From contig NC_044922.1 of the NCBI RefSeq assembly GCF_003576645.1, positions 2,955,764-3,019,763 of the forward strand: 64,000 bases of DNA. Reading direction: 5' to 3'. Below the pieces are notes generated by a model, which was given only the letters and a program-made list of their open reading frames with translations, was not told the DNA's origin and did no database searches. Of the stretch, positions 25,400 through 36,800 are shown in pieces; the stretch's first letter is position 1, and every line of letters starts with the position of its first letter. This DNA is from Ipomoea triloba. Its lineage: Eukaryota; Streptophyta; Magnoliopsida; Solanales; Convolvulaceae. Made by a program: the position numbers and the translations under genes.

Positions 25400-25548
25400 A
25401 CAGGTCAATTTGGACTTTTTTTTTTTTAACATGTCAATTTGTACTTAATTGCATGAGTTTATATAGTTCAGGAATCCAATTGCATTCTTTTTGAGTTCGA
25501 TGGCCTAATTGCAGTTTTGTGTGGAGTTCAGTGGTTTATTTGACCATT
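25400..25548. mobile_element. Partial foldback MITE (half copy)
   Basis: This matches the right half of the 15048-15425 element: a poly-T centre, then aatttgtacttaattgcatg, then cctaattgcagttttgtgtg and a tttatttgacc end. The left arm is missing or too decayed to see, so it cannot fold on itself. Confidence 0.5.
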
Positions 25549-26733
25549 ATTCCGAGAAAAATGATATTACTAATTGATTTAAAATATAAAAAGATCGTAA
25601 TCTATTTTCTATACTATATATAAAAGTAAAATCCTCCTATTTCATTCCCCGCCTAAACTTTTGTAGTCAATTAATGAAATATTTTATTGGTCAAATAATT
25701 AATAAAGCTTATTTGTTAAGAAAATATAAAATAGAAATTAACTAATATTTATAAATTGATAATATGTATACTCACGTATCAACACTATTAATAAAAGTAA
25801 AATCATTTATCGAGAAAAGAAAAGAATATTACTAATTGACTGAAGATTATTTAAAAACTTTAATAGTTAATTATACTTTCCTTTTGAAAACTCTAAGTTA
25901 TTTAAACTTTAAAAAAATTAATTGAACATGGGTTGTTAGATTTTTATAATAATCAAAATTAATTCATTCAAATATGGAGGAGGAAGATAAAACTAAATGC
26001 AATATGGGGAAAATGAATATACTTAAAGTATAAAAGTATAATTACACATATATTAGTGTAATTGACTAATAATAATTGCCTAATAATTATTATGATAATT
26101 AAGTTAAGCATTGGTCGTTGAATTTATTTTTATAATAATTACAATTAATTTATTTCTCATTTTCTCTTATTTATTTTAGTAATAATATAATTATATAAGT
26201 CATATTACTTATAGATCTTTTTAAGATAATTTTAGACAAACAAGTCATATATTATTCAATTAATTGAGTAATATTTTTGTACTAATCTTATAATCAAATA
26301 AATGTACACGTTTAATATTAGAATTTTTTATAATTTCATCTTTATTTTTATTATCTCAATATATAATAAAAAAAATTTATCCACGCCCGGGTAAGTGGAC
26401 AATTATTTGTTCTAATTCAAAGGAAAACATCAGAAAACATAATCGATCCAATCAATTTCATCAATTGCGCTATATAATATTCGATGTTATAATATATATA
26501 ATTGTATATTGATCCAAATATTCTTTAAATATTATAACAAATCCATTCCGTGCAACGCACGAGCGAAAATACTAGTATATATATATAAAAAATCATTTAC
26601 AAATATTATAATTATAATTTTAAATTAATACTAATAAAGAATTGAACAGCAATAATTCATTAGCTATGGTGTGGCGGAGAAAGTGATGAAAGCATCAAAG
26701 TTGCAGACTTTCACTCCATAATTGCATTGGAAG

Positions 26734-29026
26734 ATGAAACCCATTGTCGGTGTTGTTCTAGCAGCTGCCATGGCACTGTCTTTTCTTCAAATTTGTGGGA
26801 GCCAGAAGATTGGGTATTCTCCTCTTGGTCTGTCCACCGGAAACAGCTCTCATATTCCGGCGATTTTCAACTTCGGAGACTCAAATTCCGATACTGGTAG
26901 TTGGTCTGCAGCTTTTGGCCCATTTCTCCCTCCAAACGGTATCACTTTCTTTGGCAAACCTTCCGGCCGAGCCTCCGATGGCCGCCTCATCATCGACTTC
27001 TTAGGTAATTCTGTTTTCACAAACTTCTTGGACATATTACAGATAGAATGTTGAAAAAAATGAGTTGACCAAGAAAATTGGAGTACACTATCCCGAGGGT
27101 GTGCATGAGATAAATTTTGTTTTGTGATTTATTAGTAAATGACCACAAGAAAGTATATCAGCCAATAGGCTGAAATTAAGAAGGTCAATAGGCCAATTGA
27201 GTTAACCTGGTTACCAAGTTGCCGACTTGACCAATTTAGGGTGTGTTTGGTTCGCACATGGGAATCAGAATTGGAATGAGTATCAAATATTTGGTAATGG
27301 TAATGGGTTTTGGTGAAAGTATTTTGCATGTTTGGTAGTAAGGTGGAATGGGAATGATTATTAATAGTTGGTGAAACGGATGAAGAAGGGATATGAAACT
27401 CTTATTTTATTAGAGAATGAGTTTTGCAACTAATGGGGTAATCAAAACCTGTAACGTTCTAAAAACTTGTCAACCAGACAATAACAATGCCTTTGATACT
27501 CATTCCTGATAGCTAGACCTGTCAACCAAACCCACCCTTAGTTGTTACTGTCCAGATAAACCACCATTTCATCATGTGAAATCAAGATTTATTGTTTCTG
27601 TTTGAGATTTAGCTATTGTAGTGGTTTAAGGTTAAATTTTGCACCTGAAAGTTGTTTCTTTTTGTGTTTTGGTTCCATGTGTTGTTGACATTTCTATGCA
27701 GCTGAAAAACTGGGATTGCCATACTTGAGTGCATTTCTGAACTCTATAGGAAGCAATTACAGGCAGGGGGCGAATTTTGCAGTGAGTGGAGCAACTATTC
27801 AGCAGAGCAATGGAAAGATGTATGATGCAGACTTCAATCCTTTGTCACTTGCCATACAGCTCTCCCAGTTTAAACAATTGAAAGCTCGCACTGCAGAGTT
27901 TTATGAACAAGGTTAGACCTGATTGTGCATTCATTTGTAGTGAAGACTGTGTTGCCAAGTTGATCAGGTGTTGACTTAGTAACTACAGGGTTACAAGTCG
28001 CCTGCCTTGGTTTAAGCCGGTCTGGAAAGGGCAACCTAGATTGGTTTACACAGTGCACACTCTGGGGTAGTGACTGTGGGTTTTCCTCGTCAATTAAAAA
28101 AAAAAGTGTGTTGGGAACTTGGGATAATTGTAGTTATAACATATTGTTACCAATTTCTGCTCAGCCAAGGATGAAGATGGTAAATGCAATGTGCTGCCTG
28201 AAGAAGATGAGTTTTCAAGGGGTCTGTACACAATGGACATGGGACAGAATGACCTCCATTATTTCTTGATATCCATGACAGAAGAACAAGCAAAAGAGTC
28301 CATAAGTTCTGTTATTGATCAATTTGCAATGGTTTTAGAGGTAAACAAGTAATGTTTTGTATGTTGGCAGACTGAAATGGATCAATTAATTATTCTAACC
28401 TTTTGTTGTCTGTATCTCAGAAACTCCACCAGCTAGACGCGGGGGCGTTTTGGATCCACAACACAGGCCCCATAGGGTGTTTGCCATTCTTTGCTGTTGA
28501 TGATCCAGAAAAACCAGAAACCACTGACCAAAACGGGTGCGTGGAGGCGTACAATGAGGTGGCCCAGGAGTTCAACACGCAACTTAAAGAGCGAGTCTAC
28601 AAACTGCGCGATCAGCTCCAGAGCTCAAGAATCACCTACGTTGACATCTACTCTGCTAAATACGATCTGATAAGCAACGCTGCAGCCTATGGTAAGTAAG
28701 TCCAGCCAGCCTTAAATTAAAACAGTGAAGGGGTTGATCACATCTGAGATTTGCTTGCAGGTTTTTCGAATCCGTTGGGGTATTGCTGTGGGCAAAGTCA
28801 CGACTTGCCTTGTTGGCAAGACGTTACAGTAAACGGTACTGATGTTTATGCAAGCAGCTGCAATAATCCTTCAGAGTATATCAGCTGGGATGGCATACAT
28901 TACAGTGAGGCTGCAAATAGATGGGTCGCTGACCGTATTGCTGATGGCCTCTACTCTGACCCTCCTCAAACTCGTGTTACTGAAGCCCATCCCAACCGAC
29001 GTTACATGTCTGTGACAAGCACTTGA
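26734..29026 (+). CDS. GDSL esterase/lipase, FXG1/ENOD8-like, copy 2
   Basis: Tandem paralogue of 19514-21332 with the same five-exon structure: 26734-27004, 27702-27911, 28165-28340, 28421-28691, 28761-29026, about 397 residues. The start ATG directly opens a signal peptide (MKPIVGVVLAAAMALSFLQI). The catalytic Ser sits in IFNFGDSNSDTG near residue 50. GANFAVSGATIQ, MGQNDLHY and WDGIHY supply the remaining catalytic blocks, so the enzyme looks intact. Intron 1 has taken in a MITE and intron 2 a SINE, neither present in copy 1, so both inserted after the duplication or were lost from copy 1. The C-terminus is longer and unlike copy 1 after YSDPP. It is followed by a tRNA-Arg on the opposite strand, as copy 1 is. 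Substrate unknown. Confidence 0.9.
27237..27542. mobile_element. MITE with GTGTTTGGTT-type ends
   Basis: It lies in intron 1 of GDSL copy 2. The left end agggtgtgtttggttcgcac is mirrored at the right, which reads inward as aagggtgggtttggttgaca. Subterminal words such as ggaatgagtatcaaa and tttgatactcattcc are also inverted, so it is a foldback with no coding capacity. Confidence 0.65.
27950..28085 (+). mobile_element. tRNA-derived SINE, copy C (internally deleted)
   Basis: It lies in intron 2 of GDSL copy 2. It begins near gttgccaagttgatcaggtg and keeps ggttacaagtcgcc, aagccggtctgg and the gtttacacagtgcac motif. It has lost about 80 bp of the body found in copies A, B and D. Confidence 0.6.
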
Positions 29027-29459
29027 TCGAGGAGGAGACCGGGGTGTAAACGAATCAAATCAACGTGTAACACTCAACTTTGAAACCCAGTGTAAGTGTA
29101 AAAATAAATGTTTGGACTTTGGTTGAGATGCAAATTTTTGGCTTCCTTCTTGTTATCTACAACTTCATAGTACCTTCATTCAGTGAAAGAACAGGAAAAA
29201 CTTTAAACCCAAAGCAGATAGGGTATAGCATGCAGGAGTAAAGGGGGTAAACAGACCCAAAAAACCGACTCTGCTGGGGATCGAACCCAGAATCTCTGGT
29301 TCCGTAGACCAGCGCCTTATCCTTTGGGCCACAGAGTCACTTGAAATCATATTACAGAATATAGTTTTTGACAATTCCAATAAATGTTTATTTATTTTTT
29401 TTTAAAAAAAAATTAAAATCTGAATTGCATTGGATTGCAAACAAAACTATTTGAAAAAT
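29027..29459. other. 3' flank of GDSL copy 2 and of the PP2C gene
   Basis: This is a convergent intergenic stretch of about 430 bp that contains the second tRNA-Arg. Both flanking genes end into it. Nothing else seen. Confidence 0.6.
29266..29338 (-). tRNA. tRNA-Arg(ACG), second copy
   Basis: The cloverleaf is the same as at 21358-21430: acceptor GACTCTG/CAGAGTC, loop CTACGGA with anticodon ACG, T arm CTGGG/CCCAG. The D loop carries A where the first copy has T (A box TGGCCCAAAGG, still a good match). A run of six T on the minus strand (29260-29265) follows as Pol III terminator. It is probably functional. Confidence 0.97.
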
Positions 29460-31865
29460 TCATGACAAGTCTTTGAAATGAGCAAGATCAATGATCATCA
29501 CAGTTACATCATCCAAACTACCCTTTGTCACAGCAAGGCTTGCAAGTTTCTTGCAGGCATCCACAAGTCCACTCTTTTCTTCATTTTCTTTCCAGCTATC
29601 AACAACACTTCTCTTAGAACATGGAGAACAGCCTGCCCTTATACTTGAATGTGCCAGCGAAATTCGTCGAGCCTTCAATGGACTTTCGTTTTCTCTGCTG
29701 AATTCATCGTCTGTTTCTTTCCAGGCATCAGCACTTTTAGTAGAGCATGGAGAGCAGCCTGCCCTTATACTTGAATGGGCCAGTGAAATTCGTCGAGCCT
29801 TCAATGGAGTTTCGGTTTCTCTGCTGAATTCATCATCTGTTTCTTTCCAGATATCAGCACTTCTGTTAGAGCATGGAGAGTAGCCTGCTCTACTACTTGA
29901 CTTGGCCAATGAAATCCTCAGAGACTTCTGTGCAGGACTTCCATTTTCAGTGCCAAAATCGGATTCGTTTCCTTTGTTTGACTTCACTAGAGAAATTCTC
30001 TTTAACTTTGAAGAGGGACTGGTGCTTATACAATCAAATTCAAACACACTTTCTTTTAAATCAGCATCTTTTGGTTCCGGTTGACATGATTGCATCACCA
30101 TATCTATGGCTTCCTGGTTCTCGACCTACATCAACAGAATACTAAAAGTTGAAAGGATTGCTGCTACCTGTGATATCGTAATTTTATTTTTTATTTTTTG
30201 GGAAAAAAAGATTGGCTTGTTCACAGCAGAATTTCTATTTTCTACCAACCTTGTCCCAAAGTCCATCTGAAGCTAAAACAAGATATTGCATATCTGCAGT
30301 AAGGCACATTCTCTTTGTGTCAGGCTCGGCCACTACCCAGTCCTTCAAATGAGCATCTCCAATGCTTCTGGAAACCGAGAGGACACCATGAACTCTCCAA
30401 GCTCCTCGGTGAATCTCAACATAGCCTCCCTATACCAGAAGCTCAAAGAAGTTGTGATCAGCAAACACTGCTCTCCTTCTAGTTCAAAGAACAGTTTTGA
30501 TGCAAGAAAAGAGGTACCTTATCCTCGATCCTTCTCCGCTCATCCTCTTGTCCAGCTCTATGATCTCGCGTAAGGACTTCAGCTACTCCACTCCTACAAA
30601 GAACTGCTCTGCAGTCCCCTAAATTGGAAACTATGATCTCCTCTCCTTCAATCAAAGCAGTGACGCAGCAGGCACCACTGCATATTCCCTGTAAAACTCC
30701 AGTTAAAATAAGAGCCTTTTAAATGATCCAAGAGTTAAACTGAGATTGCAATTTATTGCATAAACATGGTGGGTATACATGGCTGATCTTGCAGCATTTC
30801 ATCTAGATGGTTAACACAGGATGAATGATGAAGAAAACAACAAATTGCCTAATACTCTTGTGTATTCATAAGATAAATAAACTTCATAGAGTTTCAAATA
30901 TCACAGAATGGTTTGCACAAAGAAATAAATATGTGGGCAACCCCAACCAAGCTGGTCAGGCCGTTGACTGGGTAACCACAAGATTACAAGTTCGACTCCC
31001 AACGGGAGCAACCTATTGGCCTCTTTGATTTGAGCCGGTCAGCTATGAACAACCTAGATTAGTTTACTTCTTAGTGGTCTTTGCCGACTAGGGTCACAAG
31101 ACAGAGTTTACGTATCTTCGGATAGTGGCTCTCATTAGTCAAATAAATATGCATATATGATTGTTTTCTTTGTAACCATAATGAACTGAGAGCAATCAGA
31201 ACTGCTGGTTAAGCAATATGAACCTAAAAAAAGTTACCAATATGCAGTGCCCAATGGAACACTCAAATACAGCCATTTTCAAATGTTGTGTAAAGACCAG
31301 TTGTAGATTCTCATACCTTTTTCAAGAATTCAGAGTCAGTTTTCAAATACCCAGCCTTAATGGCATCTTCTTTGGCTGCACTGCCAGGTGAATTCTTCAG
31401 CATGTCCAGAATATTAGAATGCAAATTCTCTGCTACAAATTCAGCAGCTTTGCTCCCTCCATGCCCATCATACACTCCAAAAAATCCCTACAATTCAAAA
31501 TCAAATTGAGAATCATCAAACCCAAATCCATTAAAAGTTAATAAAGAAAGAAACTTTGCCCATTTTTCACACACACACACACACACAAAAAAAGAATTCA
31601 TTCTACATTATTCCTAACAGTATATGAGTTCAAGAAATGGGACCTTTTTGGCATGCGGGCAAGAAACAATCTTGTGGGTATCCTCCATGAACTTCTTGCG
31701 GCCTTTGAGGGAGAAAACGCCCACCCCCTTAGCACTGAACCACACGGCGTCGTCCTGGGCGGCGGTGGCGCAGGCTCTCGGCTCCTCGGCCGCACTGATT
31801 TCACGGAGGACATTGGGAATCTCAATCATGGGAGGTCTCTTCCTCTTCAGAGAAACAGAATCCAT
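29460..31865 (-). CDS. Protein phosphatase 2C with a repeat-bearing insert
   Basis: A Mg/Mn-dependent Ser/Thr phosphatase, most like the plant clade with AP2C-type enzymes. Five exons: 31644-31865, 31317-31487, 30518-30688, 30250-30429, 29460-30125, about 469 residues. The ATG at 31865 is the first in frame. [12 protein letters not shown] and GVYDGHGG supply metal-binding residues. [33 protein letters not shown] and the final [14 protein letters not shown] complete the catalytic core, so it should be active. Between the DGLWD block and the last motif, roughly residues 265-435, sits a long insert with a RISLV segment and three 42-residue repeats. The RRISL units are possible kinase sites. From memory the syntenic Arabidopsis gene is At1g67820. 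A SINE lies in the intron at 30689-31316. Confidence 0.9.
29600..29990 (-). repeat. Three 126-bp tandem repeats within the PP2C coding exon
   Basis: The same words recur exactly 126 bp apart: gcct preceding cc(c)ttat or ctctac at 29631, 29757 and 29883. The encoded unit is 42 residues and starts with [17 protein letters not shown] or a variant. The two downstream units in coding order (lower coordinates) are nearly identical. The first is more diverged, and an older relic (KRISLVKS) lies before it. All keep frame because 126 is divisible by 3. Confidence 0.9.
30930..31140 (+). mobile_element. tRNA-derived SINE, copy D
   Basis: This is the best-preserved copy, in a PP2C intron and antisense to the gene. 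It starts gggcaaccccaaccaagctg, with an A-box-like agctggtcaggcc and a good B box gttcgactccc. Then come gagccggtcag and gactagggtcacaag. Confidence 0.75.
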
Positions 31866-33854
31866 GTCGGGATCTGTGTTGGCTCTCTGAAAAATTTGGA
31901 AACTGCGTCTCGGGTCACCTCTCTTGATCTTGAAAGTGCTTTCTTGCTGCAGAAATTTGACAGAGTGCTTAGTTTTCTGGTTCAAGTGCAGAGTGGAGGG
32001 AGGGATTTAACGGCTACAATCTTGGATTTAATTGATCGTTGTTTGTGTGCCGTTAGAGATTGGTGGGGGCGGAGGAGTCAAGGTTCTAAAGTTGACAACT
32101 TTAGTTGCTTTTTTATTTCTCTTGAGTTATAGAAATACATTGTCTGTATTTAGAGTATGAGCAATATTATTGTGGGAAGCAAATGATTTCATTATAATTA
32201 TTTCTCTGTAAGATCACTAAGACTGAATTTATACTTGAAAGTCTTCCGTTGGCAAGCTTAAAAGAGTTAATTATCGAAATGGTCCCTTAACTATAGTGAA
32301 ATTATCAATTTAGTCATTAACTATTCTTATTGACCAATTAAGTCCCTCAACTTTAAAAAATCTTAACTAATTTTGTTCTCTGTTTGTTTTGCTGTTAGAA
32401 ATCCGTTAACTCAGGACCAAATTGATAATTTCGTTATAGTTAATGGACTATTTTAGTAATTAACTTTTCAAAGAGTGATGCATGTGATGACTATAATGGT
32501 GATGGCTAAAATAGTCCATTGACTATAGCAAAAGAGCAAATTGCCATTTTGGTCCACTGACTATAGGCAATTTTAGCCATCAACTTTCAAAAGTATTAAT
32601 TGCATATCCTGACTATTTAATTTTTGTCAATTTTGGTCACTCCGGTCAAATTGCCGACCAAATTTACCGAAATTTTCTAAACCCTAAAATAATGAGGGGT
32701 ATTTTAGTAATTTCACATGTCTGTTCTTCTTCTTTGGCGAGCTACCAGGCTGAGAGCAACCGGAATGTTCAGATTTATGGCTTCTCAAATTAACAACAAA
32801 GAAGACAATAATAAAGCTCTTCTTTTTCGCCATCAACACTACAACTCAATACCGGCGTGGCTTCCTCGTCAAGAGAGGTTTTGAAAGGAATGCCCAAATT
32901 TCGGCATGGCCTCCTTGTCAACGTGAACCAACAACAACAAAAGGGGAGGAAAGCTAAGGCGGCGGTGAAGGCCGTTCGCCGGAGCATGTCGTTGTCGACA
33001 GCGAAACCGGAGATGAGCTGCGCAATGCGCAACGGTGGCGGTAGTGTGGAAACATGGATAGGTTTGAGTTTATCAACGCTAAGCGGAGCAAAGGCGGAAA
33101 TGCCGTGGCGGCGGAAGATGTCGCCGTCATTCTCTGCATTCATCGACATTATTGTCGTAGTGATCTTAGCAATGGACCTCGCACTTCGTCAAAATGTAGA
33201 CGACTTTGGCAACGTCGATACGGGAAAAATTGATAATCCGACGGTGCGATAGTTAATGACTTAGGAAGTCAACCGTCGTCTCGCCAATGTGACCGCCACC
33301 ACCGCAACATAATGAAATTTGGCCGGAGAAGAAGAACAAACATGTGAAATTACTAAAATACCCCTTATTATTTTAGGGTTTAGGATTTTTCCCGCGAATT
33401 TGGCTGGAGTGAACAAAATTGACAAGATTTGAATAGTTATGGTATGCAATTAACACTTTTGAAAGTCGTGTAAGATGACCCCTATAGTCAGTGGACCAAA
33501 ATGACAATTTGCTCATAGCAAAATTATCAATTTGGTCCTGAATTAACGGATGTTTACCGGCAAAACAAACGAATGATCAAATTAGTCAAATTTTTTAATT
33601 TAAGGAACTTAATTAGTCAAAAAATGATTAATGACTAAAATCAATAATTTTCATTTCAATAATTAATAACTTTATGCTATATCAAATTCATAAAGAAAAA
33701 GAAAAAGAAAAAGACGAACTACTGGTTGTTAAACGCTGCCGTATTCCGAAGTGGGACCCATAGTATAGACTCCAGTCAGTGGACTTCCCGAGCTGGTGTA
33801 ACAAAATGAACCAACAAACGGTCCAAACCAAACTCCGACTGGCCGGCACAGAAA
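31866..33854. other. Divergent spacer between PP2C and CSK
   Basis: It holds the PP2C leader (open in frame back to 31985 but with no ATG), a 1.4 kb foldback element (32266-33668), and the short CSK promoter and leader (33669-33854). No TATA box stands out for CSK. Confidence 0.5.
32266..33668. mobile_element. Large foldback element with a GC-richer core
   Basis: The outer arms (about 32266-32460 and 33515-33668) are inverted copies: ttaactcaggaccaaattga at the left matches the complement of tcaatttggtcctgaattaa at the right. The inner arms (about 32480-32745 and 33300-33515) also match, for example aaataatgaggggtatttta against its complement near 33350-33370. The 560-bp core is richer in GC and open on both strands (plus 32857-33252, minus 32790-33149), but neither product resembles a family I know. 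It resembles a Pack-MULE or foldback transposon, perhaps with a captured fragment. Confidence 0.65.
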
Positions 33855-36800
33855 ATGCTACTCTCTCTATTTCCACCGCAAACTCCTCTATCCAGTCCCG
33901 CCAACCACCACCATAACTGCTGCTTACTCTTCTGCCCTACCGCCGTAACCGCCGTCGCCACCAAATACACCGTTCTCTGCAGAGCAGCCGCTCATGCCTC
34001 CCCGCAAAGGCCAACCCTACTCACTCACACCGCCTCCTCCTTCTCGCCTTCTCCTTCTACTGCTACCCCTGACTATCTCCGTCAAGTGAGCGACACTTGT
34101 GCCGGCGATGATCCCGCTCAAGCTGGAGGAGACGAGCCGGCAATGGTGTCTTCCGCCTCGGCCGTTGCGGCGGCAATTCGAAATTCCTCCTCTTCGCCTG
34201 TGGAATTCGTGCAGGTAGTAGAGAAAGACGGCGACAATAACAGAAACTTGGTCCTCCCTAGCCCCGACTTCCAGAGTCTTTGCCTTGAACAGTTGGACCT
34301 CTTTCGTCGCATTGTCCATCCCGAAGCTATATTTTCGGTGAGAAATCGGAAACACTAATTTCACTTATTTCCACTTTTTATTTTCATACGATCACCTAAT
34401 AGATTACTCAGCTTGGCTATATGCCTATATTAGATTATTATATTATCCCCGCTAGTTTATCACGATCTTATGATTTCTGATGTTTGTAATGATCTGTTCT
34501 CTGATCAAGCGAAATGCAGGTTTATGTGAGACCAGCTGGTAGCTACGTTATGGACCGTCTAGAGTTGCGCCGTATCACTTTATATCCAGGTCTTAATACC
34601 GCTGATATTGTAATTCTCATTGGAACCTTTAGCGTTGCCACGGGTTTAAGAGCTGCAGAAGCTGCTCTTTCCAACCTAGAGGTGTGGTAATTCACTTCTC
34701 ATATTTGTCTTTTCAATTGAAATTGAGCACTTTAATGTCTCTAAATTGTTTCATGGATATTGGATGAATGCTTCTTTTATTGGTAGGCAGAATTACTTCC
34801 TGAGCTTGGAGCTGTGGTGTTTCCTATGGTGAAACACCCCTTTGTTGTTGGCTTCTTAGTTGCTGAGCTTCCAACTACTTCTATTGATAAAGGATTACAT
34901 GATCCAGAAGCTTGGTCTGGCAAAGGGGAGCTATATTCTTTGCCCCACGGTGTGGAGCCCAAATCATTCGCACTCCAAACAAGCGAAGCCAACTTAATGG
35001 GGATGTTCAATTTCAGTGCTGAGCAAAGACTTAATGCTCTTCACATTTCTCGCTCAATAGCAATGGCTTATGTAATGGACCAGGTAACTTTATGACAAAT
35101 GGTACATTTAATTTAATATGATATTTGATGTTCTTTATTTGTTACAAATTTTCTTAACTTTGTAATTACACTAAATTGACATTAGTTCTGCATAAAAACT
35201 TACTTCAGTTACTTGTGTTCTTTTTCAGAAAGCAATCCTGCTCCAGCAGTCCTCCTGGCAAAATAATGTGAGGATGAGTAATTTGGTTGAACAAGTAAGA
35301 TTCTTTGATAATATAGTACAGTAACTGTATGATTCATTAAAATTTTAGTACCTGTCAACTGGATATGATGTTGAAGATCTTTTAACTATAATCTATAATC
35401 ACAGATTCGGAGTTCCCTTTCCAGCATGCAAACTTTGAGCAAAATGTTATCTGTCCACACAAAGAAAAATGAGGTTTGTACCTTTACAACAGGATACTCA
35501 TTATTTTTCATAATGTTTTCCCCCCCACTTTTTCTGCCCAAGAAAGCTTTTGTTTCCTGCAAAGAGATGGGTGGTAGTGATGAGCTTGTGCAGGTATCAT
35601 ATGATATTGTGGAGGACATTTTGGAGCAAGGTGATTCAATGAGAGATACTCTTCAACAGATGCAGGATGCTGTTCACCTCACAAAGGTCCTCTACCTCCT
35701 CCCTCTCTCTATTTGAATCTCTTTCCATCCTTTTCTTTTTCATTTGTAGAGCTCATGGGAAGCACTGAAGTTTTACTAGCAGAACCTGTTTAATTTTGAA
35801 AATATAAGATCGAGGGTTGCTATTGTTGAAGTACAAGTTAAAGAATTTATGCATATATGGACACATTTATGTGGTCTAATAATGAGATAAACAAATTTCC
35901 TGTGTGCTACTCCTGTTCCAGGAGGGTTAGCAGGAAGGGCTTTGTTAATTGGCAATTGCTAATATGACATAAAGTGCTATTATTCATCATGATAAGAAGT
36001 GGAGTTCAGGTGTCATTTAAAAACTGATGGTAAAGGGTATTGATTATGAGCTTTTATTTTCATTCAGGCTAATATTACCCGCTTTAATGAAGACAAACTG
36101 AAGAAGATGCACCAGCCAATTTTTGCTGATAATTCTTATAAGCAACAGGAGTCTAGAGGACAATTTTCTCTAAATTTGAGATCTACGGATCAAGAGTTGC
36201 CAATGCCACCTCTTGCTCTTGCACCTTTACATCGAGAAGGAATCAGGTAGGCTTCTGTTACTCTTAAGGTGTTTCATGCCTGACTTTTAGTGTGTTATTG
36301 GATCAACTTTATTTTTGCTTTTGCTGAAAGACATTTGGAGTTTATGGGCATAGCAGGACAGCCATTAAAACACACACTCTATTTGATCCTCCTAAGTGTA
36401 TTGATTCTAATAAAGTGGAATGTAATGAAAGACTAAGTAGTTTCAAAGTTCTCTCTTTCTTTGGTGGTCCAGATTTTGTGATGCTACCTTCCTATTTTCC
36501 TTGTAGTATTTTGTAAATAAATCCCCTCATTTCCAAAGCAGACTAACCTTATTACTTTATGTGTTCCCTCTTCCCTCTCCCTTATTCTTCCCCTTCTCCT
36601 GTCCCTCTTTTAAGATTGTGATTCATCCACTTCTTGCATGATTGCATGAATTCTCATTCCTGCACATACATGCATGCAGTAGCTTTTCTGGCTATTTTAC
36701 ATATTGCACCACTAACATGCTTTCTTTTTTTATTAAAAACTTCATATGACATTTGGGGTTCAAAAGACCGTGCAACATGTCAAATGTACTAACAGAATTG

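Larger units (their letters stand above)
22115..26575 (+). mobile_element. Nested Helitron-like elements (non-autonomous)
   Basis: The right end has the Helitron hallmark. A GC hairpin with stem cgtgc/gcacg (26549-26561) lies 10 nt before a terminal CTAG (26572-26575), and the next base is T, as expected for insertion between A and T. Matching left-end sequence, tctatactatatataaaa, occurs three times: 22115 (after an A), 24666 (after an A) and 25608 (after a T). The first and third go on into similar words (tcctcc...attc/ccc). This suggests elements inserted inside one another or serial use of left ends with one surviving right end. No Rep/helicase frame is present, so all are non-autonomous. 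Confidence 0.65.
21431..26733. other. AT-rich spacer between the two GDSL/tRNA units
   Basis: No protein gene found. It is dominated by very AT-rich DNA with Helitron-like ends (22115-26575) and microsatellites. From 21540 to 22110 there is A-rich spacer with repeated short words but no recognised element. 26576-26733 is the promoter and leader region of GDSL copy 2. Confidence 0.5.

Noticed and set aside
29491..29883. Plus-strand frame of 130 codons with internal repeats
   Set aside because: It is the antisense reading of the PP2C repeat region and owes its repeats to that gene.
31866..31985. N-terminal extension of the PP2C frame
   Set aside because: The frame is open upstream but contains no ATG; the first Met codon is at 31865 and gives a normal N-terminus.
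32857..33252. Plus-strand frame of 131 codons in the foldback core as a real gene
   Set aside because: It sits wholly inside a foldback element, competes with an equally long minus frame, and resembles no family; kept only as a possible captured fragment.
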